Shown: positions 1 through 8,007 of the stretch, one piece after another
Numbering within the stretch: position 1 is the stretch's first letter
Layout: every line of letters begins with the position of its first letter
Assembly (NCBI GenBank): GCA_002366835.1
Contig: DFBZ01000102.1
Coordinates: forward strand, 6,256 to 22,545
Direction: 5' to 3'
Length of the DNA: 16,290 bases
Source: Gammaproteobacteria bacterium UBA3067
GTDB taxonomy: Bacteria > Pseudomonadota > Gammaproteobacteria > Pseudomonadales > UBA3067
The notes under the pieces: model-generated
Database searches by the model: none
Told to the model about the DNA's origin: nothing
What the model saw: only the letters and a program-made list of their open reading frames with translations
Program-made: the position numbers and the translations under genes

Positions 1-462
1 GTATTGGTGGAAACCATGACAGATAACGTCAACCGCACCGTTGGTGAAGTGCGTCATGCTTTTAGCAAGGCAGGCGGTAACCTCGGCACCAATGGCTCCG
101 TTGCTTATATGTTCACACGAAGAGGTGAAATTGCTTTTCCTGCAGGCCTTGATGAAGAGGCTTTAATGGAGCAGGCACTTGAGCTGGGTGCTGAAGATGT
201 TCTAAGCAATGATGATGGTAGCATTGATGTCATTACAGCGTTTGAAACGTTTGGCAGTATTCTTGACGGTTTAAAAGACGCCGGTTTTATCCCCGCGGGT
301 GCAGAAGTGACTATGGCTGCAGAAAACTTGATGGACATGGATGTGGAAATGGCCGAGAAAGTCATGCGTCTTATCGATGCCCTTGAAGACCTCGATGATG
401 TGCAAAATGTTTATTCTAATGCTAACTTTACTGCAGAACTTATGGAGCAGCTTGCGGGATAA
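1..462 (+). CDS. yebC: YebC/TACO1 family protein, 3' part (5' end outside window)
   Basis: The frame is open from base 1 to a TAA at 460-462 and gives about 153 residues, against roughly 245 for full YebC, so about the N-terminal 95 residues lie before the window. The visible part carries the family signature NRTVGEVRHAFSKAGGNLG followed by GSVAYMF, and the acidic C-terminal domain ending near LIDALEDLDDVQNVYSN. YebC-family proteins were long listed as transcriptional regulators; newer work assigns members to ribosome-associated relief of translation stalling, like mitochondrial TACO1. It lies directly upstream of ruvC, as in many gammaproteobacteria. The family call is secure; the molecular role comes from family knowledge only. 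Confidence 0.95.
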   Translation, partial: VLVETMTDNVNRTVGEVRHAFSKAGGNLGTNGSVAYMFTRRGEIAFPAGLDEEALMEQALELGAEDVLSNDDGSIDVITAFETFGSILDGLKDAGFIPAGAEVTMAAENLMDMDVEMAEKVMRLIDALEDLDDVQNVYSNANFTAELMEQLAG

Positions 463-571
463 GCTTCCAGCTTACCGCACACTGTTCGTATCTTTTCATT
501 CTGACAAAGGATTGTAGCGGGAAACGTAAACCGTACCAGCAAGCCTTTGACTCACTACGCCAGGAATTGCC

Positions 572-1090
572 ATGTCCCTGATATTAGGGATTGATCCAGG
601 GTCGCGCTGTACCGGGTTTGGGCTCATTCAATTTCAGCGCGGGCAATCCCGTTATGTGAATAGCGGTTGCATCCGCACCACGGGGAATGATTTCCCGCAA
701 CGCCTGCAGCAAATATTTGAAGACCTGAGTGAAATCGTCAAAGAATATCAGCCCGATGAAGCGGCTATTGAGCAGGTGTTTTTAGGCAAAAATGCTGGTT
801 CAGCATTTAAGCTGGGGCAGGCGCGCGGTGTTGCTATTGTTGCGGCCTCCAGTCAATCCATTCCCGTTTCTGAATATTCGGCTCGCCAGGTTAAACAAGC
901 CGTGGTGGGCAAGGGCAGTGCTGATAAATCTCAGGTTCAACACATGGTTTGTCACTTGTTAAAACTGGAAACCACTCCACCAGAAGATGCCGCAGACGGC
1001 TTAGCTATCGCACTGTGTCACGCCCATATGAACCGAGGCCTGGTCGCACTGGTGGGTGCGCAAAATTTTCGTCGTGGGCGTGCAAGATGA
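572..1090 (+). CDS. ruvC: Crossover junction endodeoxyribonuclease RuvC
   Basis: This 172-residue protein matches the usual RuvC length. RuvC is a dimeric nuclease that cuts Holliday junctions symmetrically, guided by RuvAB, to finish recombinational repair. The RNase H-like active site is complete: D8 in LGIDPGSRCTGFG, E67 in AAIEQVF, and the pair D139/D142 in EDAADGLAIA, matching the four acidic metal ligands of the E. coli enzyme. The ATG start is preceded by AGGAA with a 5-base spacer. The ruvA start follows 10 bases after the stop, so the two are probably co-transcribed. The 109-base gap after yebC shows no clear terminator or promoter. Confidence 0.97.
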   Translation: MSLILGIDPGSRCTGFGLIQFQRGQSRYVNSGCIRTTGNDFPQRLQQIFEDLSEIVKEYQPDEAAIEQVFLGKNAGSAFKLGQARGVAIVAASSQSIPVSEYSARQVKQAVVGKGSADKSQVQHMVCHLLKLETTPPEDAADGLAIALCHAHMNRGLVALVGAQNFRRGRAR

Positions 1091-1100
1091 GTAATAAAAG

Positions 1101-1718
1101 ATGATCGGTTTTTTACGTGGTCTAATTGTTGAGAAGCAGCCTCCCTTGCTGCTACTAGAGGTGAATGGCGTGGGCTACGAAGTGAATGCGCCTATGTGTA
1201 CCTTCTATCGCTTACCAAAACTTGGGGAGCAAGCCCTGTTGTACACCCATTTTGTGGTGCGCGAGGATGCCCATACGCTATTTGGCTTTGCCAATAAAAA
1301 GGAGCGCGAACTTTTTCGTACTTTAATAAAAATAAATGGTGTTGGTCCAAAAATGGCGTTAGCGATTCTTTCCGGCATGGAAGTGGATGCATTTGTACTA
1401 TGTGTCCAACATGGCGATGCAGCGACATTGACTAAATTACCCGGCGTGGGGAAAAAAACTGCTGAACGCCTCGTGGTGGAAATGCGCGATAAATTTAAGG
1501 ACTGGGGTCTTAGTAAGGCCGAAGGTAGCGGCGAAGGAATGATAGGGGCTGATCAGGTTGAACTATCGCCCAATGAATATATCCAAGAAGCGGAAGACGC
1601 ACTGGTGGCCCTTGGCTACAAAGCTGCAGAAGCAAGTCGTATGGTGGCAAAGGTAAAAGGACAGGGCGATAACAGTGAAGCCTTGATTCGTTTGGCATTA
1701 AAAGGAATGGTGGGATAG
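1101..1718 (+). CDS. ruvA: Holliday junction branch migration protein RuvA
   Basis: RuvA tetramers bind the four-way junction and load the RuvB motors. The 205 residues show the expected three parts. First is an N-terminal OB-like domain beginning MIGFLRGLIVEK. Next is a middle domain with two helix-hairpin-helix motifs, INGVGPKMALAIL at about 78-90 and LPGVGKKTAERLV at about 113-125. After a flexible linker comes the C-terminal RuvB-binding domain, about 155-205, containing ALVALGYKAAEA. The start lies 10 bases after ruvC, with only a weak purine-rich stretch in front, which suggests coupled translation. Confidence 0.97.
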   Translation: MIGFLRGLIVEKQPPLLLLEVNGVGYEVNAPMCTFYRLPKLGEQALLYTHFVVREDAHTLFGFANKKERELFRTLIKINGVGPKMALAILSGMEVDAFVLCVQHGDAATLTKLPGVGKKTAERLVVEMRDKFKDWGLSKAEGSGEGMIGADQVELSPNEYIQEAEDALVALGYKAAEASRMVAKVKGQGDNSEALIRLALKGMVG

Positions 1719-1778
1719 GGCTCTGTTGCTTTATAAGGAAATTGACGGTTTGTCGTTTGTAAATTTGAGGTTAATGGA

Positions 1779-2831
1779 ATGATTGAGACAGATCGGATTA
1801 TCTCCTCTGCATCAAAAGAAAACGAAAAGCAGTTTGATCGGGCAATTCGTCCTACCGCCTTGCAGGAATATATCGGCCAGCCCGTCGTGCGCGAGCAAAT
1901 GGAGATTTTTATTACCGCCGCCAGAAACCGGCAGGAGCCTCTTGATCATACCCTTATTTTTGGCCCTCCAGGTTTAGGCAAAACCACGCTCGCAAACATT
2001 ATTGCCACTGAAATGAACAGCCAAATCAAGTCTACCTCTGGGCCGGTATTGGAAAAAGCGGGCGACTTGGCTGCGCAACTCACGAACCTTGAAGAAGGTG
2101 ATGTGCTGTTTGTGGATGAAATTCATCGTTTAAACCCTTCCGTTGAAGAGATTCTCTATCCGGCCATGGAAGACTTTCAGCTAGATATCGTTATTGGCGA
2201 AGGACCTGCTGCCCGCTCCATAAAGCTTGATTTGCCTCCCTTTACCTTAGTGGGCGCTACTACGCGAGCGGGTTTGTTGACGTCGCCTTTGCGTGATCGA
2301 TTCGGTATTGTGCAGCGGCTGGAGTTTTACAGTACTGATGATCTTTCCACCATATTGCAGCGCTCCGCAGGTATTATGGGCGTGCAGATGGATGCTAGCG
2401 GCGCGCTAGAAATTGCACGGAGGTCACGAGGCACGCCACGTATCGCGAATAGGCTGTTGAGACGAGTCAGGGATTTTGCTGAAGTGAAAGCCGATGGTTT
2501 GATTACCCTAGGTGTAGCGCGTCAAGCACTGGATATGCTGGCTGTGGATCAGTGTGGGCTGGATAATATGGATAGACGTTTTTTACTATGCATGATAGAA
2601 AAATTTTCTGGTGGCCCAGTGGGTATCAGCAGTATATCCGCAGCAATTAGTGAGGAGGTGGGGACACTGGAAGATGTGGTAGAACCCTACCTGATTCAGC
2701 AAGGTTTTTTGATGCGTTCTGCAAGAGGGCGAATTGTGACCCCCCACGCGTATTTACATTTTGGCTTGGCGGCCAAAGAATCCGTTCAGACTCTATTCAC
2801 CGATGAAGGTCAGAATCAGCGTGATAGCTAA
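1779..2831 (+). CDS. ruvB: Holliday junction branch migration ATPase RuvB
   Basis: RuvB is the hexameric AAA+ motor that pumps DNA through the RuvA-bound junction. The 350-residue protein is of normal length. It has Walker A GPPGLGKT at 62-69, Walker B FVDEIH with D113/E114, the sensor/arginine-finger segment GATTRAGLLTSPLRDRFG at about 159-176, and a C-terminal winged-helix domain beginning near GGPVGISSISAAISEEVG. The ATG is preceded by GAGG with an 8-base spacer. It follows ruvA by 60 bases. Downstream only 63 bases separate it from the chosen tolQ start, and the ybgC gene common at this place in relatives is missing. Confidence 0.98.
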   Translation: MIETDRIISSASKENEKQFDRAIRPTALQEYIGQPVVREQMEIFITAARNRQEPLDHTLIFGPPGLGKTTLANIIATEMNSQIKSTSGPVLEKAGDLAAQLTNLEEGDVLFVDEIHRLNPSVEEILYPAMEDFQLDIVIGEGPAARSIKLDLPPFTLVGATTRAGLLTSPLRDRFGIVQRLEFYSTDDLSTILQRSAGIMGVQMDASGALEIARRSRGTPRIANRLLRRVRDFAEVKADGLITLGVARQALDMLAVDQCGLDNMDRRFLLCMIEKFSGGPVGISSISAAISEEVGTLEDVVEPYLIQQGFLMRSARGRIVTPHAYLHFGLAAKESVQTLFTDEGQNQRDS

Positions 2832-2894
2832 AATTGAACGGAACCCCTCCTCAAATAAGTGTACTTTCAGTTTTTTAGATCGGAGAATTTTTTT

Positions 2895-3617
2895 GTGAAA
2901 ACGGATATGTCCCTTATCCACCTTATTAGCAATGCCAGTGTTTTGGTGCAGTTGGTAATGGTGTTGTTGTTACTGGTGTCCTTTGTTTCCTGGGTTATTA
3001 TATTCCAGCGTTTTTCTGTTTTATCCAAGGCGCAGAAACACATTCGCTCCTTTGAGGAAGAGTTTTGGTCCGGGGTAGATTTGGGCCGCTTATATGTACG
3101 TGTTAACTCAAACTCTACAGTCGAAAGCGGGCAGGAAAATATTTTCCGCGCGGGGTTTAAAGAGTTTGCTCGCTTGCGCCAACATTCCCAGGCAGATGCC
3201 GACGCCGTTATGGAGGGTACTCAGCGTGCAATGCGGGTAACTTTGTCGCGAGAACAAGAGCGTTTGGAAAAAAGTCTATCGTTTCTGGCAACGGTGGGTT
3301 CCACAAGCCCGTATGTCGGCCTATTTGGCACGGTGTGGGGGATTATGAATTCTTTCCGCTCCCTGGCTGAAATGAATCAGGCAACATTGGCGGTAGTCGC
3401 TCCTGGTATTGCAGAAGCATTAATTGCTACGGCCATGGGGCTGTTTGCAGCGATTCCAGCGGTGGTTGCCTATAACCGCTATGCCGCGCAAGTAGAGTCA
3501 ATTCTTAACAGTTACTATACCTTTTCGGATGAGTTCTCGAGCATTTTGCACCGTAAGGCCCATGCTCCAGCTGATCCCGCCAATGCCTCCAGCACTCCGG
3601 CGCCAACGCAAGCTTAA
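2895..3617 (+). CDS. tolQ: Tol-Pal system proton channel subunit TolQ
   Basis: TolQ is the inner-membrane MotA/ExbB-type subunit. It forms, with TolR, the proton-driven motor that energises TolA for outer-membrane constriction at division. The first membrane segment lies near residues 15-37. The conserved pore helices include TVGSTSPYVGLFGTVWGIM and APGIAEALIATAMGLFAAI. I chose GTG at 2895 (240 residues) because CGGAG at 2881-2885 lies 9 bases before it. The frame is open back to a GTG at 2859, but that has no ribosome site, and an ATG at 2907 is too far from the GGAG. The C-terminal tail is rich in Ala and Pro. tolR starts 15 bases after the stop. Confidence 0.95.
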   Translation: MKTDMSLIHLISNASVLVQLVMVLLLLVSFVSWVIIFQRFSVLSKAQKHIRSFEEEFWSGVDLGRLYVRVNSNSTVESGQENIFRAGFKEFARLRQHSQADADAVMEGTQRAMRVTLSREQERLEKSLSFLATVGSTSPYVGLFGTVWGIMNSFRSLAEMNQATLAVVAPGIAEALIATAMGLFAAIPAVVAYNRYAAQVESILNSYYTFSDEFSSILHRKAHAPADPANASSTPAPTQA

Positions 3618-3632
3618 CAGGGAGGGGTAATT

Positions 3633-4061
3633 GTGGAACCAATGAAGCGAGGTTCAGGTCGGAAGCCCATGTCCGACATCAACGTTGTTCCCTATATTGA
3701 TGTCATGCTTGTCTTGTTGATTGTATTTATGGTGACGGCGCCTATGTTAACCCAGGGCATAAAGGTAGAACTACCGCAGGCCGTCACTGACCCAATAGAT
3801 CTAAAAGACCAGGAGCCTCTGGTGGTAACGGTAAAAAAAACCGGGGAATACTTTGTCGAGCTGGGTGATGCGCGTGACGAAGCGCTGGGCCTTCAAGCCG
3901 TCAGTGATATGGTCGTTACGATTCTTAAAAATAAACCGAAAACTCCGGTACTGGTGAATGGGGATAGCCAGGTGATGTATGGCTCTGTCATTAAACTTAT
4001 GGCCGCCCTGCAGCAGTCGGGTGTGGCTGATGTAGGTTTAATTACCGACCTGCCTCAATAA
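3633..4061 (+). CDS. tolR: Tol-Pal system protein TolR
   Basis: TolR is the ExbD-like partner of TolQ. It has one N-terminal membrane helix and a periplasmic dimer domain that gates the motor and contacts peptidoglycan. The 142-residue length is normal. The key proton-relay aspartate is D23 in PYIDVMLVLLIVFMV, inside the membrane helix at about 21-39, followed by the periplasmic domain. The GTG start is preceded by the strong ribosome site GGGAGGGG with a 5-base spacer. An A8 run at 3833-3840 lies within the gene; the frame is intact. tolA begins 9 bases downstream, with its ribosome site touching the tolR stop. Confidence 0.96.
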   Translation: MEPMKRGSGRKPMSDINVVPYIDVMLVLLIVFMVTAPMLTQGIKVELPQAVTDPIDLKDQEPLVVTVKKTGEYFVELGDARDEALGLQAVSDMVVTILKNKPKTPVLVNGDSQVMYGSVIKLMAALQQSGVADVGLITDLPQ

Positions 4062-4070
4062 GGGAATGAT

Positions 4071-4889
4071 GTGTCGGAGCGATCCTTGAAAAATTCCCTT
4101 AGTCCTTTTTTTAAAGCTGCGCTTTTGCATGCTTTTGTAATTGTACTGCTTGTTTATAGCTGGACGGCGCCACAAGAGCCTCTTGTTAAGCCAAAATTCA
4201 ACACCATTCAAGCGTCTTTAGTCGCGCCTCCGAAACCTGCTGCCGTAGCCCCGAAACCAAATGTAGACAAGAAAAGGCAGCAAGAAGCTAAGAAAAGGAA
4301 AGCGCAGGAAAAAGAAAAACAAAAAAAACTTCAGGAAAAAAAACGCCAGCAGAAGCTCGCAAAAGAAAAAGCAGAAAAGACGCGCAGGCTCGCAAAGGAA
4401 GAAAAACGGCGTAAGGAACAAGAGGCCAAAAAACAGTTAGAAAAAGAACGTAAAGCAGCGAAAGAAAAAAAACGTAAAGCGGATCAAAAAGCAGAACTGG
4501 AAAGTATGCGCAAGAAGGAGGCGGAGAGGCTCTCCGAGCTGGAAAAATTGCGCGCCCAGGAAACACAACGCCTGGAAAGCTTGGAGTATTCAGAAGAACA
4601 AAAAATCATCAGTCAGTACCGCGTCGCGATTCAGCAGCAAGTACAACGGACGTGGTCGAGGCCGCCCAGCGCACGTAAAGGCATGCAGTCGGTTTTGAAA
4701 ATAGCCATGATCCCTGGCGGAGAGGTTGTTTCTGTCTCGGTAGTGGAAAGCAGTGGCAATGCAGCATTTGATCGCTCCGTCGAGCAAGCCGTGCGTCGAG
4801 CCGGAATTTTGCCAGTTCCGCCTGATGCGGCTATTTTTGATCGACACTTTAGAATAATAGAATTGATATTCAGACCTGAGGATTTGTAG
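4071..4889 (+). CDS. tolA: Tol-Pal system cell envelope linker TolA
   Basis: TolA spans the periplasm, linking the TolQR motor to TolB and Pal at the outer membrane. The 272-residue protein is shorter than E. coli TolA (421), mostly because the middle domain is shorter. There is one membrane helix at about 14-31, with H20 at the place of the functionally important His of the E. coli TolA helix. A Lys/Glu/Ala/Gln-rich helical stalk covers about 66-165. A C-terminal TolA domain begins near QYRVAIQQQVQRTW and includes VESSGNAAFDRSVEQAVRRA. The GTG start has AGGGA at 4061-4065 in front. Three A8 tracts in the stalk are possible slippage sites, but the frame is intact. Confidence 0.95.
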   Translation: MSERSLKNSLSPFFKAALLHAFVIVLLVYSWTAPQEPLVKPKFNTIQASLVAPPKPAAVAPKPNVDKKRQQEAKKRKAQEKEKQKKLQEKKRQQKLAKEKAEKTRRLAKEEKRRKEQEAKKQLEKERKAAKEKKRKADQKAELESMRKKEAERLSELEKLRAQETQRLESLEYSEEQKIISQYRVAIQQQVQRTWSRPPSARKGMQSVLKIAMIPGGEVVSVSVVESSGNAAFDRSVEQAVRRAGILPVPPDAAIFDRHFRIIELIFRPEDL

Positions 4890-4891
4890 CA

Positions 4892-6208
4892 GTGTATTTA
4901 CCTAAAATGATGATGGCGCTTTTCCTGATGCAAGTGAGTGTTTTTGCTCAGGCGCAGCTTCGCATTGAAATTACCCAAGGTGGAGATGACCCTACACCTA
5001 TCGCGATAGTGCCGTTTAACTGGAGCGGAGCAGGTCTTCTTAAAGAAGATGTGGCCAATGTAGTGGCCGCTGATATGGGGCGCAGCGGTCAATTCAGGCC
5101 GTTGGAGCGTGCTGATATGCTCAGCCAGCCGCGCTCCAGCAAGGAAGTGTTTTATCGAGACTGGCGTGTGCTAGGTGTGGATTACCTGGTGGTTGGCCGC
5201 ATTGACTCCGTTAATCTGGCATCTGTTCAGACCTCATCGCCAGCAAGTTATGGGCTTAGCTATGAGCTAATGGATGTGCGCGCCCAAAAGCCCATAGCAA
5301 GCTGGAAAATTGCCGAGGTGAAAGATTTGCGTGCCGCAGCACATCATATTAGCGATACCATCTATCAAAAGCTGACGGGCTTGCGGGGTATTTTTTCCAC
5401 CAAACTGATGTATGTGTCGGTTGTGCAGCAAGGAAGTGGGGAAAAGGTATACAAGCTAGAGGTGGCGGATGCAGATGGGCAGAGGCCGCGCACTTTACTG
5501 GAATCGTCCGAACCAATTATGTCTCCGGTATGGTCTCCTGATGGAAAACGAGTTGCTTACGTTTCTTTTGCGGGTGGCCGCCCCGCTATTTATATTCAAA
5601 ATCGTTTTACGGGCAAGCGCATTAAACTCACTGGCTTTCCTGGAATAAATGGTGCGCCAGACTGGTCGCCGGATGGTCAGAAAATGGCAATGGTTCTTTC
5701 CAAGGACGGCAATCCAGAAATTTATATTATGGATATGAAGACGCGGGCGCTGCGTCGATTAACACACCACTACGCAATCGATACGGAGCCACGATGGACA
5801 AAGGACGGTGCGGCTTTGGTATTTACTTCAAACCGGGGTGGCTCTCCACAGATCTATAAAGTGGATGCGCTGAGCGGCAGAGTGGTGCGTTTAACATTTC
5901 GGGGAAGCTATAATGCCAGAGCGCAAACATCACCGGATGGACATGACTTAGTCATGGTGCATAGAGAGAACGGGCAGTTTCATATTAGTGTGCAGAACTT
6001 GCAGCGAGACCTGTTTGCAAATCTAACCAAAACAAGCCTGGACGAATCACCGAGTATTTCGCCCAATGGCAGCATGGTTATCTATGCCACGCAGCACAAA
6101 AATATGGGGGTGTTGGGTGCCGTGGCGATAAATGGCAGCATCAAATATCTGCTGCCAGCACGTCACGGGGAGGTGAGGGAGCCGGTATGGTCGCCCTATT
6201 TGAATTAA
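4892..6208 (+). CDS. tolB: Tol-Pal system beta-propeller protein TolB
   Basis: TolB is the periplasmic adaptor that binds Pal through its propeller and TolA through its mature N-terminus. The 438 residues begin with a signal peptide with likely cleavage after VFAQA (residue 21), so the mature protein starts QLRIEITQG. A D1 domain follows, then a six-bladed propeller with repeated motifs of the WSPDG type: VWSPDGKRVAYVS, DWSPDGQKMAMVL, RWTKDGAALVFTS, TSPDGHDLVMV and ISPNGSMVIYAT. GTG at 4892 is chosen because GAGGA lies 9 bases before it; ATGs follow five to seven codons later. The gap from tolA is 2 bases, so the two are surely co-transcribed. Confidence 0.97.
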   Translation: MYLPKMMMALFLMQVSVFAQAQLRIEITQGGDDPTPIAIVPFNWSGAGLLKEDVANVVAADMGRSGQFRPLERADMLSQPRSSKEVFYRDWRVLGVDYLVVGRIDSVNLASVQTSSPASYGLSYELMDVRAQKPIASWKIAEVKDLRAAAHHISDTIYQKLTGLRGIFSTKLMYVSVVQQGSGEKVYKLEVADADGQRPRTLLESSEPIMSPVWSPDGKRVAYVSFAGGRPAIYIQNRFTGKRIKLTGFPGINGAPDWSPDGQKMAMVLSKDGNPEIYIMDMKTRALRRLTHHYAIDTEPRWTKDGAALVFTSNRGGSPQIYKVDALSGRVVRLTFRGSYNARAQTSPDGHDLVMVHRENGQFHISVQNLQRDLFANLTKTSLDESPSISPNGSMVIYATQHKNMGVLGAVAINGSIKYLLPARHGEVREPVWSPYLN

Positions 6209-6257
6209 GTGAAAGTTTTCCATCTGTCGCGTTTAATTGTAGGGGAATTCAGAACAT

Positions 6258-6330
6258 TGCGCTAAACTGTACTAAAGTTGTGTGAAATGTATCAGGGTAT
6301 TTTTTTTGTCGTTTATTTAGAGTTAGCGCA
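6258..6330. repeat. Inverted repeat in the tolB-pal intergenic region
   Basis: Within the 179-base gap between tolB and pal, TGCGCTAA at 6258-6265 is exactly mirrored by TTAGCGCA at 6323-6330, 57 bases apart. The gap also holds a T8 run at 6300-6307. I see no convincing -35/-10 pair, though a pal promoter is likely to be here. The repeat could be a pair of regulator half-sites, the base of a long leader hairpin, or chance. Confidence 0.35.
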
Positions 6331-6387
6331 TAAGAAAATACTGTACGGCTAAGGGTTTTATTTAGGTTTAAAATAACGGAGTGAAAT

Positions 6388-6924
6388 ATGAAAAAAATGA
6401 CGAGCAATGCTAAGTTTCTGGCGGCTTTAGTTCTGGGCGCTACATTGGCGGGTTGTCAAAGCCAGCCTACAGAAGAGGCGGTTGATACGGCGGCAGCGGA
6501 AGTGATTGAAAGTGGCACGCACGAAGTTTCAGGAATGACAGACTCTGCGGTTAAATCTCAAGAAGAGTTGGCGGCTGAGGCAGCGCAAGCATTGTTAGCC
6601 ATGACGGTATTTTACTTCGATTTTGATCAGGCAATCGTAAAAACGGACGCCTATGACGTACTGCAAGCCCATGCCACCTTCCTAAGCACTAACCCTGCTG
6701 CTGCAATTCGGCTTGAAGGTCATGCCGATGAGCGAGGCACTCGGGAATACAATATCGCATTGGGTGAGCGCCGTGCCAAAGCTGTAGAAAAGTTCTTACT
6801 GGTGAACGGTGTTTCTGCCGATCAAATTGAAACCGTAAGCTACGGTGAAGAACGCCCAGTAGAGGGTGGTCATGATGAAGGTTCATGGGCGAAAAACCGC
6901 CGCGTTGAACTGGTTTATAAGTAA
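6388..6924 (+). CDS. pal: Peptidoglycan-associated lipoprotein Pal
   Basis: Pal is anchored by lipid in the inner leaflet of the outer membrane and binds diaminopimelate in peptidoglycan, holding the two layers together. The 178-residue precursor has a lipoprotein signal peptide with lipobox LAGC, lipidated at C23. The next residue is Gln, not Asp, consistent with sorting to the outer membrane. A short linker leads to the OmpA-like domain at about 67-178, with FYFDFDQAIV, the peptidoglycan-binding signature LEGHADERGTREYNIALGER, and KNRRVELVY. ATG has GGAG 7 bases upstream. The 179-base gap after tolB suggests pal may also have its own promoter. Confidence 0.97.
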   Translation: MKKMTSNAKFLAALVLGATLAGCQSQPTEEAVDTAAAEVIESGTHEVSGMTDSAVKSQEELAAEAAQALLAMTVFYFDFDQAIVKTDAYDVLQAHATFLSTNPAAAIRLEGHADERGTREYNIALGERRAKAVEKFLLVNGVSADQIETVSYGEERPVEGGHDEGSWAKNRRVELVYK

Positions 6925-6938
6925 ACGTTTGACTTGGT

Positions 6939-6959
6939 AGGCTGGGCTTGTCCCGGCCT
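6939..6959 (+). other. Stable hairpin after pal
   Basis: AGGCTGGG at 6939-6946 pairs with CCCGGCCT at 6952-6959 (8 pairs including one G-T) around a 5-base loop, starting 14 bases after the pal stop. No T-run follows, so by itself it is not a terminator. It may protect the 3' end of the pal message or act with the next hairpin. Confidence 0.4.
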
Positions 6960-6967
6960 TGCTGCTG

Positions 6968-6997
6968 AAGTGGGTCGCAATGGCCCCTTCTTTATTT
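6968..6997 (+). terminator. Possible Rho-independent terminator between pal and cpoB
   Basis: AAG-T-GGGTC (6968-6976) pairs with GGCCCCTT (6982-6989), with one bulged T and one T-G pair, around a 5-base loop. The tail CTTTATTT follows. This would end or attenuate transcription after pal and lower cpoB expression relative to pal. The stem is imperfect and the U-run is broken. Confidence 0.45.
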
Positions 6998-7079
6998 GAA
7001 TTTTTATAACAATCTCGGTCACTGAGTTTGGTCAGCACTGGGTATCTCTCAGATTGTCTTGGATTAAGGATATGGGACG

Positions 7080-7922
7080 GTGCCAGCTTTGTTTTTGTTA
7101 ATTCCATCTGATTTTTGTCGTGCGCTTTTATCGAAGTCGCTTTGTATTTCTGTTGCGTTTGGATTTCTGTGTGCGGGTTCGTTTGCCTCAGCAGACGCGG
7201 TGTTGGTGGTTTCTGATAAGAAGGGGGAGTCTAATGTGCTTGTCTCTCGACCATTTAATGGCAAGGCCGGACAAGCTGCAAGTGTAGCGAATAAAAGCCA
7301 GGCTTCAGCGCAATGGGCACTGATAAATCAAATTGAACAGTTGCAGCAGGAAGTTCAGCAGCTACGTGGTGTTGTAGAAGAGCAGGCCTATATGCTGGAG
7401 CAATTTAAAAAAAGCTCCCGAGATCGTTATCTCGATCTTGATAGGCGAATCAGCCAACTTAGTGCGGCGCCGAGTAAGTCGAGCGCCAAGGTTTCAATAA
7501 GTGATAAAGATGCAGCCCCTCCTGTAAAAGCAAGCAAGGGCGAAAAAGTGATTTACCAACAAGCGCAAAAGAATATCAAGGCCAAACGATTTCCCAAGGC
7601 CATCTTGCTCTTAAATCAACTGCTTTCGGAGTACCCTGATGGTGCTTATGTGTCGAATGCGTATTACTGGCTGGGAGAGGTGAATTTGGCCCTGCCGACG
7701 CCAAACTATCAAGATGCGGAGATCTACTTTTTAAAATTGTTACAGCGCGATGCAAAACATAGAAAAGCGCCTGCCGCACTTTTTAAACTGGGCAAGCTCT
7801 ATGACCTAACGGGTCAGGCGGCACTGGCAGAAAAATACCTAGGGCGTGTTTTACAGCAATACCCCCAAAGTGGCGCGGCGAGCTTGGCGCGCAAATATCT
7901 TGATACAATGGGTTCGCGCTAG
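7080..7922 (+). CDS. cpoB: Tol-Pal associated cell-division coordinator CpoB (YbgF)
   Basis: CpoB is a periplasmic protein that links the Tol system to septal peptidoglycan synthesis (PBP1B/LpoB in E. coli). The 280 residues show an N-terminal export signal with hydrophobic part ISVAFGFLCAG and likely cleavage after FASA. An N-terminal coiled coil at about 80-125 (IEQLQQEVQQLRGVVEEQ), which in the family forms a trimer, is followed by a Ser/Lys-rich linker. TPR repeats from about 155 to the end include AYYWLGEVNLAL and ALFKLGKLYDLTG. The start is GTG, with AAGGA at 7066-7070 and a 9-base spacer. The n-region of the signal is long, so the exact start is less sure than the family. Confidence 0.93.
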   Translation: MPALFLLIPSDFCRALLSKSLCISVAFGFLCAGSFASADAVLVVSDKKGESNVLVSRPFNGKAGQAASVANKSQASAQWALINQIEQLQQEVQQLRGVVEEQAYMLEQFKKSSRDRYLDLDRRISQLSAAPSKSSAKVSISDKDAAPPVKASKGEKVIYQQAQKNIKAKRFPKAILLLNQLLSEYPDGAYVSNAYYWLGEVNLALPTPNYQDAEIYFLKLLQRDAKHRKAPAALFKLGKLYDLTGQAALAEKYLGRVLQQYPQSGAASLARKYLDTMGSR

Positions 7923-7968
7923 TCTTAGTTTCTGTGTGAAACCGACTATCCCGTTTTAGGGCCTCGCT

Positions 7969-7977
7969 TGTTATAAT
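7969..7977 (+). promoter_or_regulatory. Extended -10 promoter for queE
   Basis: TGTTATAAT fits the extended -10 consensus TGnTATAAT exactly, in the 85-base gap between cpoB and queE. No -35 box is recognisable at 16-18 bases upstream, as is usual for extended -10 promoters. Initiation would fall near 7984, giving a leader of about 24 bases before the queE GTG. It suggests queE-queC can be transcribed apart from the Tol-Pal genes. Confidence 0.55.
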
Positions 7978-8007
7978 CGACATCTTGTATTTATTCTGGC
8001 GAAACCT

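Noticed and set aside
2859..2894. Upstream GTG start for tolQ
   Set aside because: It has no ribosome site and adds residues not seen in the family, while CGGAG is well placed for GTG at 2895.
4218..4566. Phe/Leu-rich minus-strand frames resembling membrane proteins
   Set aside because: They are the complement of the Lys-rich tolA stalk; the hydrophobicity is an artefact of the reverse strand.
6300..6307. T8 run as a terminator of tolB transcription
   Set aside because: No stem precedes it; the bases before it form at most a 4-pair hairpin some distance away.
7923..8007. preQ1 riboswitch in front of queE
   Set aside because: The leader from the likely start site is only about 24 bases, and no pseudoknot-type hairpin with an A-rich tail is seen.
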